From the NCBI GenBank assembly GCA_947471745.1, contig CANJKZ010000089.1, positions 1-64,000 of the forward strand: a stretch of 64,000 nt of DNA, given 5' to 3'. This DNA is from Closterium sp. Naga37s-1. Its lineage: Eukaryota > Streptophyta > Zygnematophyceae > Desmidiales > Closteriaceae. Positions 10,001 to 18,282 of the stretch are shown here, one piece after another. The notes beneath the pieces are model-generated. The model searched no databases. It was given only the letters and a program-made list of their open reading frames with translations, and was not told the origin of the DNA. Both the position numbers and the translations under genes were made by a program. The stretch's first letter is position 1, and each line of letters opens with the position of its first letter.

Positions 10001-13000
10001 GGGACGCGGCAAGTGTCCTGTTCCCAGTTACACCTCAGCTCACGTGTGATGTGATGTGAACTCCAGCCACAGCGCTGCCACGGCTGGAAGGGGGACAGAG
10101 GTGAAGGAACAAGGGGGCAAGGCATGGAATTCTCACAAAAGGAATGCAGCTCGTGCATATGACGCGGCTGCAATCAAGAGGGATGGCCCAGATGCCATGA
10201 CTAGCGCTACTATGTTTGGCGACTTGAGCGGCGAAGGGGCGGGTGGTAGCCAAACATAGTAGCGTTATTCATGGCATCTGGGCCATCCCTCTTGATCACA
10301 GCCGCATCATATGCACAAGCCGCCTCCTCTCCCGTGGCAGTTTCACCGCAGCTCGCGAGTAAATTCCAGCCACGGCTGGGGGACATGAGGGGAAAAGGAA
10401 AGGAAGGGTTTTCAAAGAGCAAGCGAAAGATACCCGAGGCCACAGGTGGCATGGACGAGGCGGGCGGGGGTGGCTCACATCTGATGTTGCAGGTGCCAAA
10501 GCGCAGCACATGCAGAGCGAGGCGGGAAAAGAGCGAATCCACCGGCGCAGCCTTGCCAATGTGCGTCGCCCCCTTGAACTTGCCACTCAGCCCATTCTCC
10601 TCCACCCCTTCTCCCCCTGCACCTTCTGCTCCGCCTCCCTCCGCTCCTGCCCCCGCTGCTCCCTCTCCCCCGGGACCCTTCACCCCACTGCCAGTGGCGC
10701 TGGTGTCGGTGGCGCTGATGCTGCTGATGACGCTGCTGGCGGTGGTGATGGTGCCACGGTCAGCGTCAGGCAGCAGGCTCGCCTCCTGCTGTTCTGACGC
10801 CTTCCCCATGTACTTCGCCACTGACGCCAGCGCCTCCTCTGCATGGGTGAAGATGGAACGGACGGGAGCCAGGAGAGCGGGGAGGGTGGGCGGTTGCCAG
10901 GAGGAGGGTGGAGTGGAGAGTTAAGTCGTGTGTGCAGGAAAGGAAAAAAAAACAAAAAACTGGCCTCCTGCTACTCTGACACCTTCCCCATGTACTTCGC
11001 CCCATGGACACTGGGAGCGCTTTTGATGCTTATAAAGAGCGCAAATGTGCAACTCACGCTCCATGACATGGGGCGTGGTTTTGAGGCGCCTTCAACCTTC
11101 AAAGGGTTTGTATGCGCTACAGAAAGAGCTCAAGGGTGCCACTCACTGGAGTGGAAGAGGTCCTTGACCACTCGCTCCATGACACTGGGCGGCGGGATGG
11201 TCATGTTGTTGCGCCGCGCAAAGTTCTGAGCTGTGATGGGGGAGAAAGAGATGTGGAGCAACAAGACGAGGCAGGGGAAAGAGAGAGAAGAGAACGGGGA
11301 CGAGATGTGAGGAGCAGAGAAGAGTAAGGAGAGAAGGAGATGCACGATATGAACACCTCCATAAGCAATGGACTTTCCACGGGTACACCAGCCAGCAGCT
11401 CGACAGTAATGAATAACAAGATATACTCATATACACCACATACCCGCTATAAAGTCTTCCATGTACTGGCCTGTGGTGGACACCACGTACGCCCCCAGCA
11501 GTGCATGCAGCCGTCCAGCAAAGCCCTGAGGGGGGTCGTCACTGTCAAAGTCAGTCCTGCAGGGAGCAGAGGGGAGGTGTGGGAAAAAGAGTGAAAGAGA
11601 GGATAGGTGAAGGAAGCAACAGGTGGTTCAAGGGGAGACGTCTTGCCTGCTGGGAGTGAAGGGAGATGCCTCAACTAGAGGGGAAAAGCAGTGCCCTCAC
11701 CTGGTGGGGGCGAGCAGTGCGCGCAGCAGCCACTCATCCGCGGTAGTGGCATCGAGCTGCTCCATCTGGGCCATGCCTGACGAACTACTCGCCCTGAGCT
11801 CCTTCCACGTGGCCACCAGCTCAAACCCCTTCACCGGATCGTCCACCGAGTGCCACACACTCCACGCCATGCCCTCGTCCCACGCCCTCTCCTGCCCCCA
11901 GAACTCGTCCTCCTCCTCCTCCACCCCTGCGCCTGCGCCCTCCTCGCTCCCCGCGCCTGCGCCTGCTTCTGCTGGGCGGGTCTTGGAGGGCGGGGGCGCG
12001 TCCGGGGAGCCCCAGTAGCGGAGGCGGTAGCGGATGCGCATGGCCACGGTGACGTCAGGGGACACTGATGCTACGGTGCTGGGGAGCTCTGCTATCTGCA
12101 TGTGTGCAAGGGAGGGTGGGGTGGGGGGAAGGGGAGGGAGGCATGGGGAGAGGGGAGGAGGCGGAGGGGAGGAGGTGGAGAGGGAAGGGAAGAAGGGCGA
12201 AAGGGAGGAGGGAAAGAGGGGGAGTGACACGGATGAATGGGGAGCCCCAGTAGAGGAGGCGATAGCGGATGCGCATGGCCACGGTGACGTCAGGGGACAC
12301 CGACGCTACGGTGCTGGGGAGCTCTGCTATCTGCTCGTGAGTGTGGGGGAGGAGAGGGGAGGGGTGGGGAGAGAGAGAAGGGAGGGATGGAAGGGAGTGA
12401 ATGGGGAGCCCCAGTAGCGGAGGCGGTAGCGGATGCGCATGGCCACGGTCACGTCAGGGGCATCAGTGTTCGCGTGTGGGGGAAAGAGGGAATGGTTTGA
12501 TCATTGGGGAGTCTTAGTGGCCCAGGCGGGCAGTAGCACTTGCGTCAGGGAAAAGACAGAAAGACAGCAAGAGAGAAAGACATCAGCATCAACAGCTTCG
12601 GAGCACGCATGTCTCACCAGCTTGAACGCAAAGAGGTAGGTAGTACAGACAGCAGGTTCTGTGGAACGTTGCTGGTGATGCGATCCGCAATAAATAGTCC
12701 CCCATGCCCCCCGCGCCCACCCATGCCTTACCAGCTTAAATGCGAAGAGGTAATAAAGGCCATCAAGAGACAGCAGGTTCTGCGGCACGTTGCTGGTGAT
12801 ACGGTCCGCCTCGTAGTGAAACAGGTAGTCGCCCACGGCCCCCCACCCCCCCACCCGCGCCCAACCCTGTCTTACCAGCTTGAACGCAAAGAGGTAGTAA
12901 AGGCCGTCGAGAGACAGCAGGTTCTGAGGCACGTTGCTGGTGATGCGGTCCGCCTCGTAGTGAAACAGGTAGTCGCCCACGCCCCCCGCGCCCACCCCTC

Positions 13001-15149
13001 CCACCGTGCCTCCTCCCGCGCCCGGACCTGACCGCATGCCTCGGCCCGAGCCTGAGCCCGCACCAGTGCGGGTGGCTCGGGGACCGTGCTGGAAGCCAAT
13101 GAAGGCCTTGCGGGAGGGGTCGTGTACCGGGACGAAGGATGGCAGGGAGCTGGGGGCGGGAAAGGAGAGAGGGGGGAGGGGAGGAGGAAAGAGGCGGAAG
13201 ATGACGTGAAGGGGAGCGGGAGGAGAAGAGAAGGGCGTGCAGGGGTTCAGCAGAGGTGCAGGCAATGGATGACGAGAATGCAATGCAACAGCCTCAAGAA
13301 TTTTGAGTCCGTATGCTGCTCATGCGCTACGCCAGAAGACGTGCTTGACTACTCAAACCCCTTTAGCACCATAGGAAGTGTCACGGGTGGTTACCACTCG
13401 GTGTTACACGAGGCGATGGCGAGCGTGCTAAGGAGCATGGAGGCTTCAGGCGAGTCCAGCACAACCCCAGATGCTGTCACGGGTGCCAGCACCTGTGAAC
13501 GAGAGAAATTGAGTAAAGGGGGGAAGAAGTGAGCAAGGTGAGAGGACGAACCAGGCTGCACGAGTACAAGATCCTCAGCAACAGCTAACCATAGCTTGTA
13601 CTAAGACTCTCAGAGCATCACCAGCAGCAGGTCGCTCACTCCATAACCTTGTGGATGCCAACCAGAGCTCAAACATTCCGAGCCTAGAGCATAGCAACGG
13701 CAGCTCACCACAAACTCTTGGATGCCGAACCAGAGCTGCAGCGGGTGCACGGCCTTCTCCCAGGGGCTGGGGCGGCCCGTGGCGGAGATGGACGCAATGC
13801 GCTTCAGTGCTGCTGCTGTCTCCGCCGCCACCGTCGGATGCACGCTGTTGCTGCTCGCCAGTGACACCTGGTGGTCACGGGGGTTAGATAAAGGCGACAG
13901 CGGGGATACGCATGCTCAACGGCATGCGCAATGGCATGCTCAATGGCATGCTCAATGGCATGCTCAATGGCATGCTCAATGGCATGCTCAGCGACGCACA
14001 TGCATGCCTAGCGATGCCCCTGGATATTACGAGGTGGAAAATGTTATGCCCCTGAGCACAGTGAGTGTAGAGTAAGAAACAAGAAACCAAGCGCTTCCTG
14101 TGGGAGGCACTGACCTGGAAGTAGTAGGTGAGGCGGTAGTTCTTGTGGCCCTGCGCGTGCTCCGCCTCCACATACACCATCAGCGGCATTCCCTCCACTG
14201 GCCGCGCTGCTCCTGACTGCTCGGGGGGGGAAATTGGGGAAGAAGGGGTGGAAAGAGGAGGGTGAGGCACAAGGTAGTCATAATGTGCCATAACTGGCAG
14301 AACAGTTAGCCGCTAGATGTTGCCGCTTCACGTAATTAGTTTCACCGACGCACAACGGGCGTAGGCTTAGACGAAGGCATCAGATGGTAAGTGTAGGAAG
14401 TATTAGTTTGTGTACAGGTATTAGATTGTAAGTGTAGACGTAAAACTGTGTGGAGGTATCAGAGGGCAAGTACCTGCACGAGGGCCGCAGAGCCTTCCGA
14501 CAGCCACTGGCGCAGACTGCCTTCCACTGCAGCGATGAACCTGGACACGCGTGGAGAGAATCGGATATGAGGAATAGCGTAGAGCGTAAAGCGTACAGAG
14601 GATGCGCGTATAACGTACAGAATATGGCAGAGGACAAGGTGCAATTACGTGCAAGCAGGCGCGCAAGCACACGGTGCTGTGGGGTGATGAACGGTGATGC
14701 GCTGCGAGTTGAATTGTGCTAGCAGCGAACGTGCGAGGACTGCACGAGTGGCACGCACCTCTCCCATGGTGAAGCCAACGTGAAGTCATCAAACCCATCG
14801 AGCTGTCGACCGTGATTGGACAAGTAAAACACACGTGCGCGCGCACACACACAGACACACAGACAAGAGAGAGAGAGAGTGGAGTAGTTTTTGCAGATGC
14901 AATCCGGTTCAGAATGGTCTGGTGAGATTCATTCACATGTGATCCTCTCCAATACATAGAAATTACCGGAACAGGCAACACGGGTAATTCATATGCATAT
15001 GCTCCTCTCCCCACGCCAGCAATCTCGTACAGAAATACCAACTAGTATAAAAAAATGCTTTAAACGCTTCTTTCCATGCTCACCTCCTCGTCGAACTCGT
15101 CGTCTTCCGACGTGGCAGCTGAGAGCGATCGCTGCATCATTGCCGCCAT
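4031..15149 (-). CDS. RAB3GAP1: Rab3 GTPase-activating protein catalytic subunit, 19 exons
   Basis: Family role: catalytic half of Rab3GAP, acting on Rab3 and as exchange factor for Rab18 in animals. Exons: 15084-15149, 14759-14802, 14474-14540, 14115-14216, 13709-13867, 13395-13492, 12876-13149, 11701-12095, 11444-11556, 11147-11230, 10479-10838, 9804-9937, 9074-9570, 8533-8794, 8017-8062, 6126-7756, 5029-5209, 4661-4884, 4031-4432. All have GT donors and AG acceptors, and phases join to 5,139 nt (1,712 residues; the human protein is about 980). Landmarks: FTLASPWERF near residue 30; VLAPVTASGVVLDSPEAS; VAALWLEFTRELRWNWEQ near 588-605; FMSEDMIEEKE in exon 14; MSAFKAANPGAVLEDFVRW from 902; GWPPRGRLSERM from 1398, whose Arg aligns with the human LSARM segment thought to carry the catalytic arginine. 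A 471-residue charged insert (927-1397) splits those last two motifs. The start is the ATG opening MAAMMQRSLSAATSEDDEFD. Many introns contain partial copies of the neighbouring exon. Confidence 0.93.
4925..4958 (-). repeat. Partial copy of Rab3GAP exon 18 in intron 17
   Basis: About 30 bp around GCTGCCACCATGGCTGTTGC closely match 4796-4825 inside exon 18 (GCCACAGCCATGGTGGCGGC on the coding strand). The copy lies just upstream of the exon acceptor at 4885. It is short, so the match is weaker than at the other duplicated exons. Confidence 0.5.
5297..5748 (-). repeat. Repeated copies of the exon-17 3' splice site and exon start
   Basis: The Rab3GAP exon at 5029-5209 begins after CCCATCAG and encodes ILHYLDTVVPEELLGQLL. 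Upstream in the intron are copies at 5297-5358 (ILHYLDTVVLEELLGQLAEM), 5457-5522 (LHHLDTVVPEELTGQL) and 5567-5622 (MLLYLDTVVPEELLGQLLEM), plus a remnant at 5727-5748. The first three keep an AG acceptor directly before the first codon; none has an obvious donor. Spacing is about 110-150 bp. They look like tandem duplicates of the acceptor and exon start. Confidence 0.88.
5797..6080 (-). repeat. Repeated copies of the exon-16 3' end and 5' splice site
   Basis: The Rab3GAP exon at 6126-7756 ends EQRPIFHFDLEGEK before a GTGAGG donor. Downstream are copies at about 5998-6074 (QRPIFHFDLDGEK, donor GTGCGG), 5857-5935 (QRPIFFRFDLECKK, donor GTGAGG) and 5800-5830 (FRFDLECEK, donor GTGAGG). The last two lie in a near-perfect 70-bp tandem duplication. 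A stop codon soon after the authentic donor (6081-6083) blocks simple read-through from the exon into these copies. Confidence 0.85.
6267..7679 (-). other. 471-residue RE/RD/DE-rich insert within Rab3GAP exon 16
   Basis: Between the conserved ...RWHSPNDW and GWPPRGRLSERM lies an open, in-frame stretch of low-complexity charged sequence. It has DDYDDEYDDGG and YGRGD/RYRRD repeats first, then (RE)n tracts, an acidic E/G block, and more RE/RD/DR repeats. There is no stop in 1,413 nt and I saw no better intron. In other plants and animals only some tens of residues separate these motifs (from memory). It resembles the RE/RD-rich tails of RNA-binding proteins, but no RNA-binding domain accompanies it. 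Confidence 0.8.
8140..8206 (-). repeat. Third, partial copy of Rab3GAP exon 14
   Basis: The minus strand encodes GPVKGNMWLLRV, matching GPVKGDMWLLRV in exon 14 and GLVKGDMWLLRV in the copy at 8273-8422. The match stops at a GTGTGAGTGG, where the exon continues with the RRRMLEPHT segment. The same CACTCACACGCAGCAGCCAC context recurs, so all copies derive from one tandem process. Confidence 0.75.
8273..8422 (-). other. Duplicate cassette exon of Rab3GAP (copy of exon 14 3' part)
   Basis: This intron segment is a diverged copy of the 3' part of exon 14 (8533 upward). It encodes exactly 50 codons from GVVGLVKGDMWLLRVRRRML to EEKERAMEALGSAPA, with no stop. It has an AG before the first codon (TTTGTCAG) and a GTAAGA donor after the last, both phase 0. 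Exon 14 ends and exon 15 begins in phase 0, so inclusion would insert 50 residues without shifting the frame. Changes relative to exon 14 include DPTFMSEEL for DPVFMSEDM. The pyrimidine tract of its acceptor is weak. Whether it is spliced in cannot be told from DNA. Confidence 0.7.
10015..10085 (-). repeat. Partial copy of Rab3GAP exon 12
   Basis: The minus strand reads GCAGCGCTGTGGCTGGAGTT (AALWLEF), followed by a short inserted CACATCACATCACACG and GAGCTGAGGTGTAACTGGGA, matching exon 12. The insert breaks the frame. The copy lies upstream of exon 12's acceptor at 9938-9940. Confidence 0.8.
10141..10325. repeat. Inverted repeat carrying two AP2/ERF-domain fragments in Rab3GAP intron 11
   Basis: Arms 10151-10220 and 10250-10321 are near-perfect inverted copies (about five mismatches over 70 bp) around a loop of about 28 bp. 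The plus-strand arm translates as AARAYDAAAIKRDGPDAMTS; the minus-strand arm as EEAACAYDAAVIKRDGPDAM. The pattern EEAA.AYD.AAIK..GP.A.. is the C-terminal half of the AP2/ERF DNA-binding domain. It looks like captured coding fragments of an AP2 gene, not part of Rab3GAP. Confidence 0.6.
10330..10390 (-). repeat. Second partial copy of Rab3GAP exon 12
   Basis: The minus strand reads CCAGCCGTGGCTGGAATTTA and CTCGCGAGCTGCGGTGAAAC, a diverged version of the exon 12 start (LWLEFTRELRW). It abuts the right arm of the AP2 inverted repeat. Confidence 0.65.
10960..11005 (-). repeat. Partial copy of Rab3GAP exon 11
   Basis: The minus strand repeats the exon 11 segment AKYMGK.S..QEA (GCGAAGTACATGGGGAAGG), here with an in-frame TAG. 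It lies upstream of exon 11's acceptor, in intron 10. Confidence 0.75.
12239..12465 (-). repeat. Two copies of the exon-8 3' splice site and exon start
   Basis: The exon at 11701-12095 begins IAELPSTVASVSPDVTVAMR after CATGCAG. A full-length copy of this start with its own AG acceptor lies at 12241-12330 (IAELPSTVASVSPDVTVAMR again, then IRYRLLYWGSP). A shorter one lies at 12404-12465 (VTVAMRIRYRLRYWGSP). Both are upstream, separated by purine-rich spacers. Confidence 0.88.
12611..12860 (-). repeat. Two copies of the exon-7 3' end and 5' splice site
   Basis: The exon at 12876-13149 ends LLSLDGLYYLFAFKL before GTAAGA. A close copy at 12732-12845 encodes VGDYLFHYEADRITSNVPQN followed by LLSLDGLYYLFAFKL and its own GTAAGG donor. 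The 144 nt between the two donors are open and in frame, so use of the distal donor would add 48 residues. A third copy (12611-12710) carries deletions. Confidence 0.9.
13911..13992. repeat. 12-bp minisatellite in Rab3GAP intron 4
   Basis: About six copies of GGCATGCTCAAT. The unit contains the palindrome GCATGC. It lies in the intron between 13868 and 14114. Confidence 0.9.
14833..14880. repeat. CA/GA microsatellite in Rab3GAP intron 1
   Basis: A CG/CA tract, then CACAGA repeats, then a GAGAGA run. Confidence 0.8.
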
Positions 15150-16234
15150 GGTCGGACGATGTTATCTGCAGCCCGCTGACAAAAATAGACAAGTAGAGGC
15201 GACCGGAGTAGACAATGTTACCTGCAGTCCGCCAAGAGAGATACTCAATGCGACGACCGGTGTAGACAATGTCTAGCGATGTCTCCCGATTTCGCTGATT
15301 ATCACAGGTCATTAGATGTAAAAGATCTAGCACAACTGCTGCAATGAAAAAACCGTGGAAAGCAACCTTCGTAACCCAATGCGAATAACAGTAACTTTCA
15401 TGATGCACGCGAAAAAACTGCCTGATTACCCTGCTGTTCCTGCGTTTACTATATCAAAGAGTGGGCGACGCTCGATAATGACAAGCGCTTTAAATGTGCG
15501 AAAATGCGGACTCGGCAAAGGAGCAACCACTCACGTATCTATCTCAAGCCAACCCTCCTGCTGCGGAATTGTACAGCCTCTGATACACACTAAGAGAGCT
15601 ATTGGAGTAATTGCGACCCTTAGTCCACGTTCATCTTCTCCCAACGCAACGCCAGGCAAGGCAACGCAGAAGCAGCAGCTATTCGGAACGCAGCTGCCGG
15701 CCTACTAATGCAAAATTAGTTCCAGCCAGCTCTCATAAACTGGCATTGCAGAAAAGTTTGCACAAATCAACCCACCACTCCCTCCCAACCACGACAAACC
15801 ATACCGAACCACGCACCAACCACCACCCTTTAGTTTGCAGTTCGACAATCCCAAGGTGTTGGTTGACAGAACGAAAGTGGGGGTGGGAGGGCAGGGCAGT
15901 GGTGAAGATGGGGGGGTGACGGTGGCAGATGATGGGTTTGGGCTTGGTGCGACATCCCCCTTATTGAGCTAGGGTCGCTCGCGAGGGTGCATGAAAGTGG
16001 TTCCTCATCACCGGGACGGAATGAGTTGTTCAATCGCTTTGCTACTAGCAGTGTACCTAACGTTAGGGCAAATATCAAAATGATGTACAGTACCTCTCTC
16101 AAGAATTTTGGCATCTTACTTTCTATGAAATCAAACTTTTCAACATGGCCCCATTGGCACATACACTTTTAGCGGATTAGACAAACACAGAACCTACCAA
16201 ACCGTCTCCTTGTCTCCTTTTCACCATCGCGACC
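15150..16234. other. Intergenic region: Rab3GAP promoter and VTT-gene 3' end
   Basis: About 1.1 kb between two minus-strand genes. A loose two-copy repeat of about 55 bp (GACCGGAGTAGACAATGTTA at 15,200; GACCGGTGTAGACAATGTCT at 15,256) lies directly upstream of the Rab3GAP start. The rest is unstructured. Short frames at 15830-16162 and 15355-15708 have no recognisable similarity. Confidence 0.5.
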
Positions 16235-18282
16235 TTACCCTTGGGGGCTTCTGCTTTGCAGCTTGGTGCTCTGCAGTCCCACTTCAACATCCTGGCTTGC
16301 CAGCTCCCTCTGACTTGACTCGCCTGCACTTAACCTCCCCAAGCGATAAAACCCTCTTCTATAAAAAGACTCTGCGCCAAGGAGCCCATCTCCCTCTGCA
16401 CCACCCTCTTCATGTGCCTCAGATTCGTGTATCACGAAAGAGGGATTCATGTTGGCCCGTAAAGCCACTTGTGTGCTCTTGACATCCAGAGGGAAATCCA
16501 CCTGAATGCTTTGACAATAAGCCTGCCTCCCCTGCTGAGCTACTCCATCCCTCCCAGATGCACTCTGAGAGTCATCAGCAATAAGTGCCACCTCAGCAGC
16601 AGGCAATTCCACCCCATCAAACGCAACAGCAGCACCATTTTCCACCACACCCGCCCCATTGGCACCTATACAAACCACCTGTTCCATCTCAAGCCCCTTT
16701 TGCTTGGCTCTCTCCTCCTCCTCTAACTGCTGCAGAGCCCTCTTGCCATGCACCATGAGCAGCAGCAGCACCACCCCTGCTGCTGCCAACCCCATCAGCT
16801 CGTACACCAGCTCCACCGCTGTGATGTGCCTCTTGTGGGCCTCCGCCAGATCACTGATCAGCCGACCACTGCAGCAGAGGAAGAAACGAAAATGGATTTA
16901 AAAAACGGTTTGAATGAGAGAAGTAGCTTATCATTATTCCAGCCCCACAACTCCAGCTACACCACTCCACTGTAGGTCCAATGGTTATATGGAGATGACA
17001 GGGAAGGCAGCTAAGGGCCAGCTTTCCAAAGTAATCCACCAGCCTTGCCACATTAAAGAGCTAGTAACACAAGCAGGATAGATTATTAAACGCGGCTCGA
17101 CAACAATGGAATGTGACAAGAACCGCGTCATTGCATGTGTGTGGCAGACGCACCAGTAGATGGTGAAGAAGGCTTCGGGAATCATGGCAGTCATCGATGC
17201 GCTGATGTAGGGCGCGTACTGGATGCGAGTGGCCGTTACAGCGTCTGAAAAGGATCAGAGGAACAGAGAGGTGGAGGCATTGGGAAGGACTCAACACAAA
17301 ACCCACAGAAACCAGAGCTTGTCTCCAACGGAAGTAACACCCTAACAACCCCGATGCACCCACGCGAGGAGGGGTAGAAATCTGAACAGCAATCGCGGGT
17401 CTACTCACAATTGAAGAGGAGGAACGGAAACGGGGAGAAGCGTAGCAGCAACGTGACCCGGTACTGATGCCACCAGCCGCCGGCCTCAGCCAATCGCAGT
17501 ACAGCAGCGTTTCGTGGGTGCTCAGCCAACCACGCTTGCACACGCGCGTGGAACAGCCAGTGGCCAATGAAATACGGCAGAGATTGACCGATAAAGGAGC
17601 CAACCATAATGAGGATGAAACCCCAAGCGTAACCGAAGACAATCCCAATAAGCCACATGGACGGTCCTGTGGGGAGGAGAACTACAGGGAAGAGACCCAT
17701 ACTGGCAACAGCTGCGACGCCAAGGACTGGGGGGCTTAGATTCTTCTGCTCCCATTCTAGCATAGGTATGATGACGTGGGAGAAGATTAAAGGGCCCAAC
17801 ACGGCCACGAGACCTCCAACCAGCATGAGTAATCCGACGGCGGCCGCCACCCAGATGCATCGGTGTGCATGCAGGCGTGATCTGGACCGTTCATTCACCG
17901 TGACAGCCTGTGAATCCATAGCCTCGATCTGGGATAATTTCTCCCTCGCGCGTTCCTCTAAACACGACGATGTCTCAAGATTCGAAGGCGTTCGCGAGAC
18001 TGTTGACGACACAGTAGGCTCCCGGGTAGATGCTGACGTGGCAAGATTTTCGCGGGTAAGAAGAGTTGCGGCTTCGTGATGGCGGCAGGCGCTGCGTGCT
18101 ATCGTGCTGTCGCATGCTCTAGACGGCTCGCAGAGAGTCGCCGATTCGCAGGACTCGCGCACAGTCGCCGATTCGCATGACAACTCAGTGTAGGGATCTG
18201 GAATAACGACGTCCGAAGGCGACCCTTCTGCGACGAGAAATCGTTCGACACAGCCCACTTCTCGTTGTCGACGGTCTACCAT
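16235..18282 (-). CDS. VTT-domain (SNARE-associated Golgi / DedA-like) membrane protein
   Basis: Family members are multi-pass endomembrane proteins related to TMEM41/VMP1; VTT proteins of that group act as lipid scramblases. The role of this one is not known. Exons 17409-18282, 17154-17244 and 16235-16868 join in phase to 532 residues. The N-terminal 140 residues are Ser/Glu-rich with short CESAT repeats. Hydrophobic segments follow from about 145. The VTT signature is clear: LPTGPSMWLIGIVFGYAWGF, then GSFIGQSLPYFIGHWLF, then RFSPFPFLLFNYAV across the first intron, then YISASMTAMIPEAFFTIY. A last hydrophobic segment (AAAGVVLLLLMV) precedes a coiled-coil-like KRALQQLEEEERAKQKG and an unconserved tail. 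The start is the ATG at 18282, the first of the frame. The third junction makes a Cys codon (TG|T) where relatives usually have another small residue, so that splice site is slightly less certain. Confidence 0.88.
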
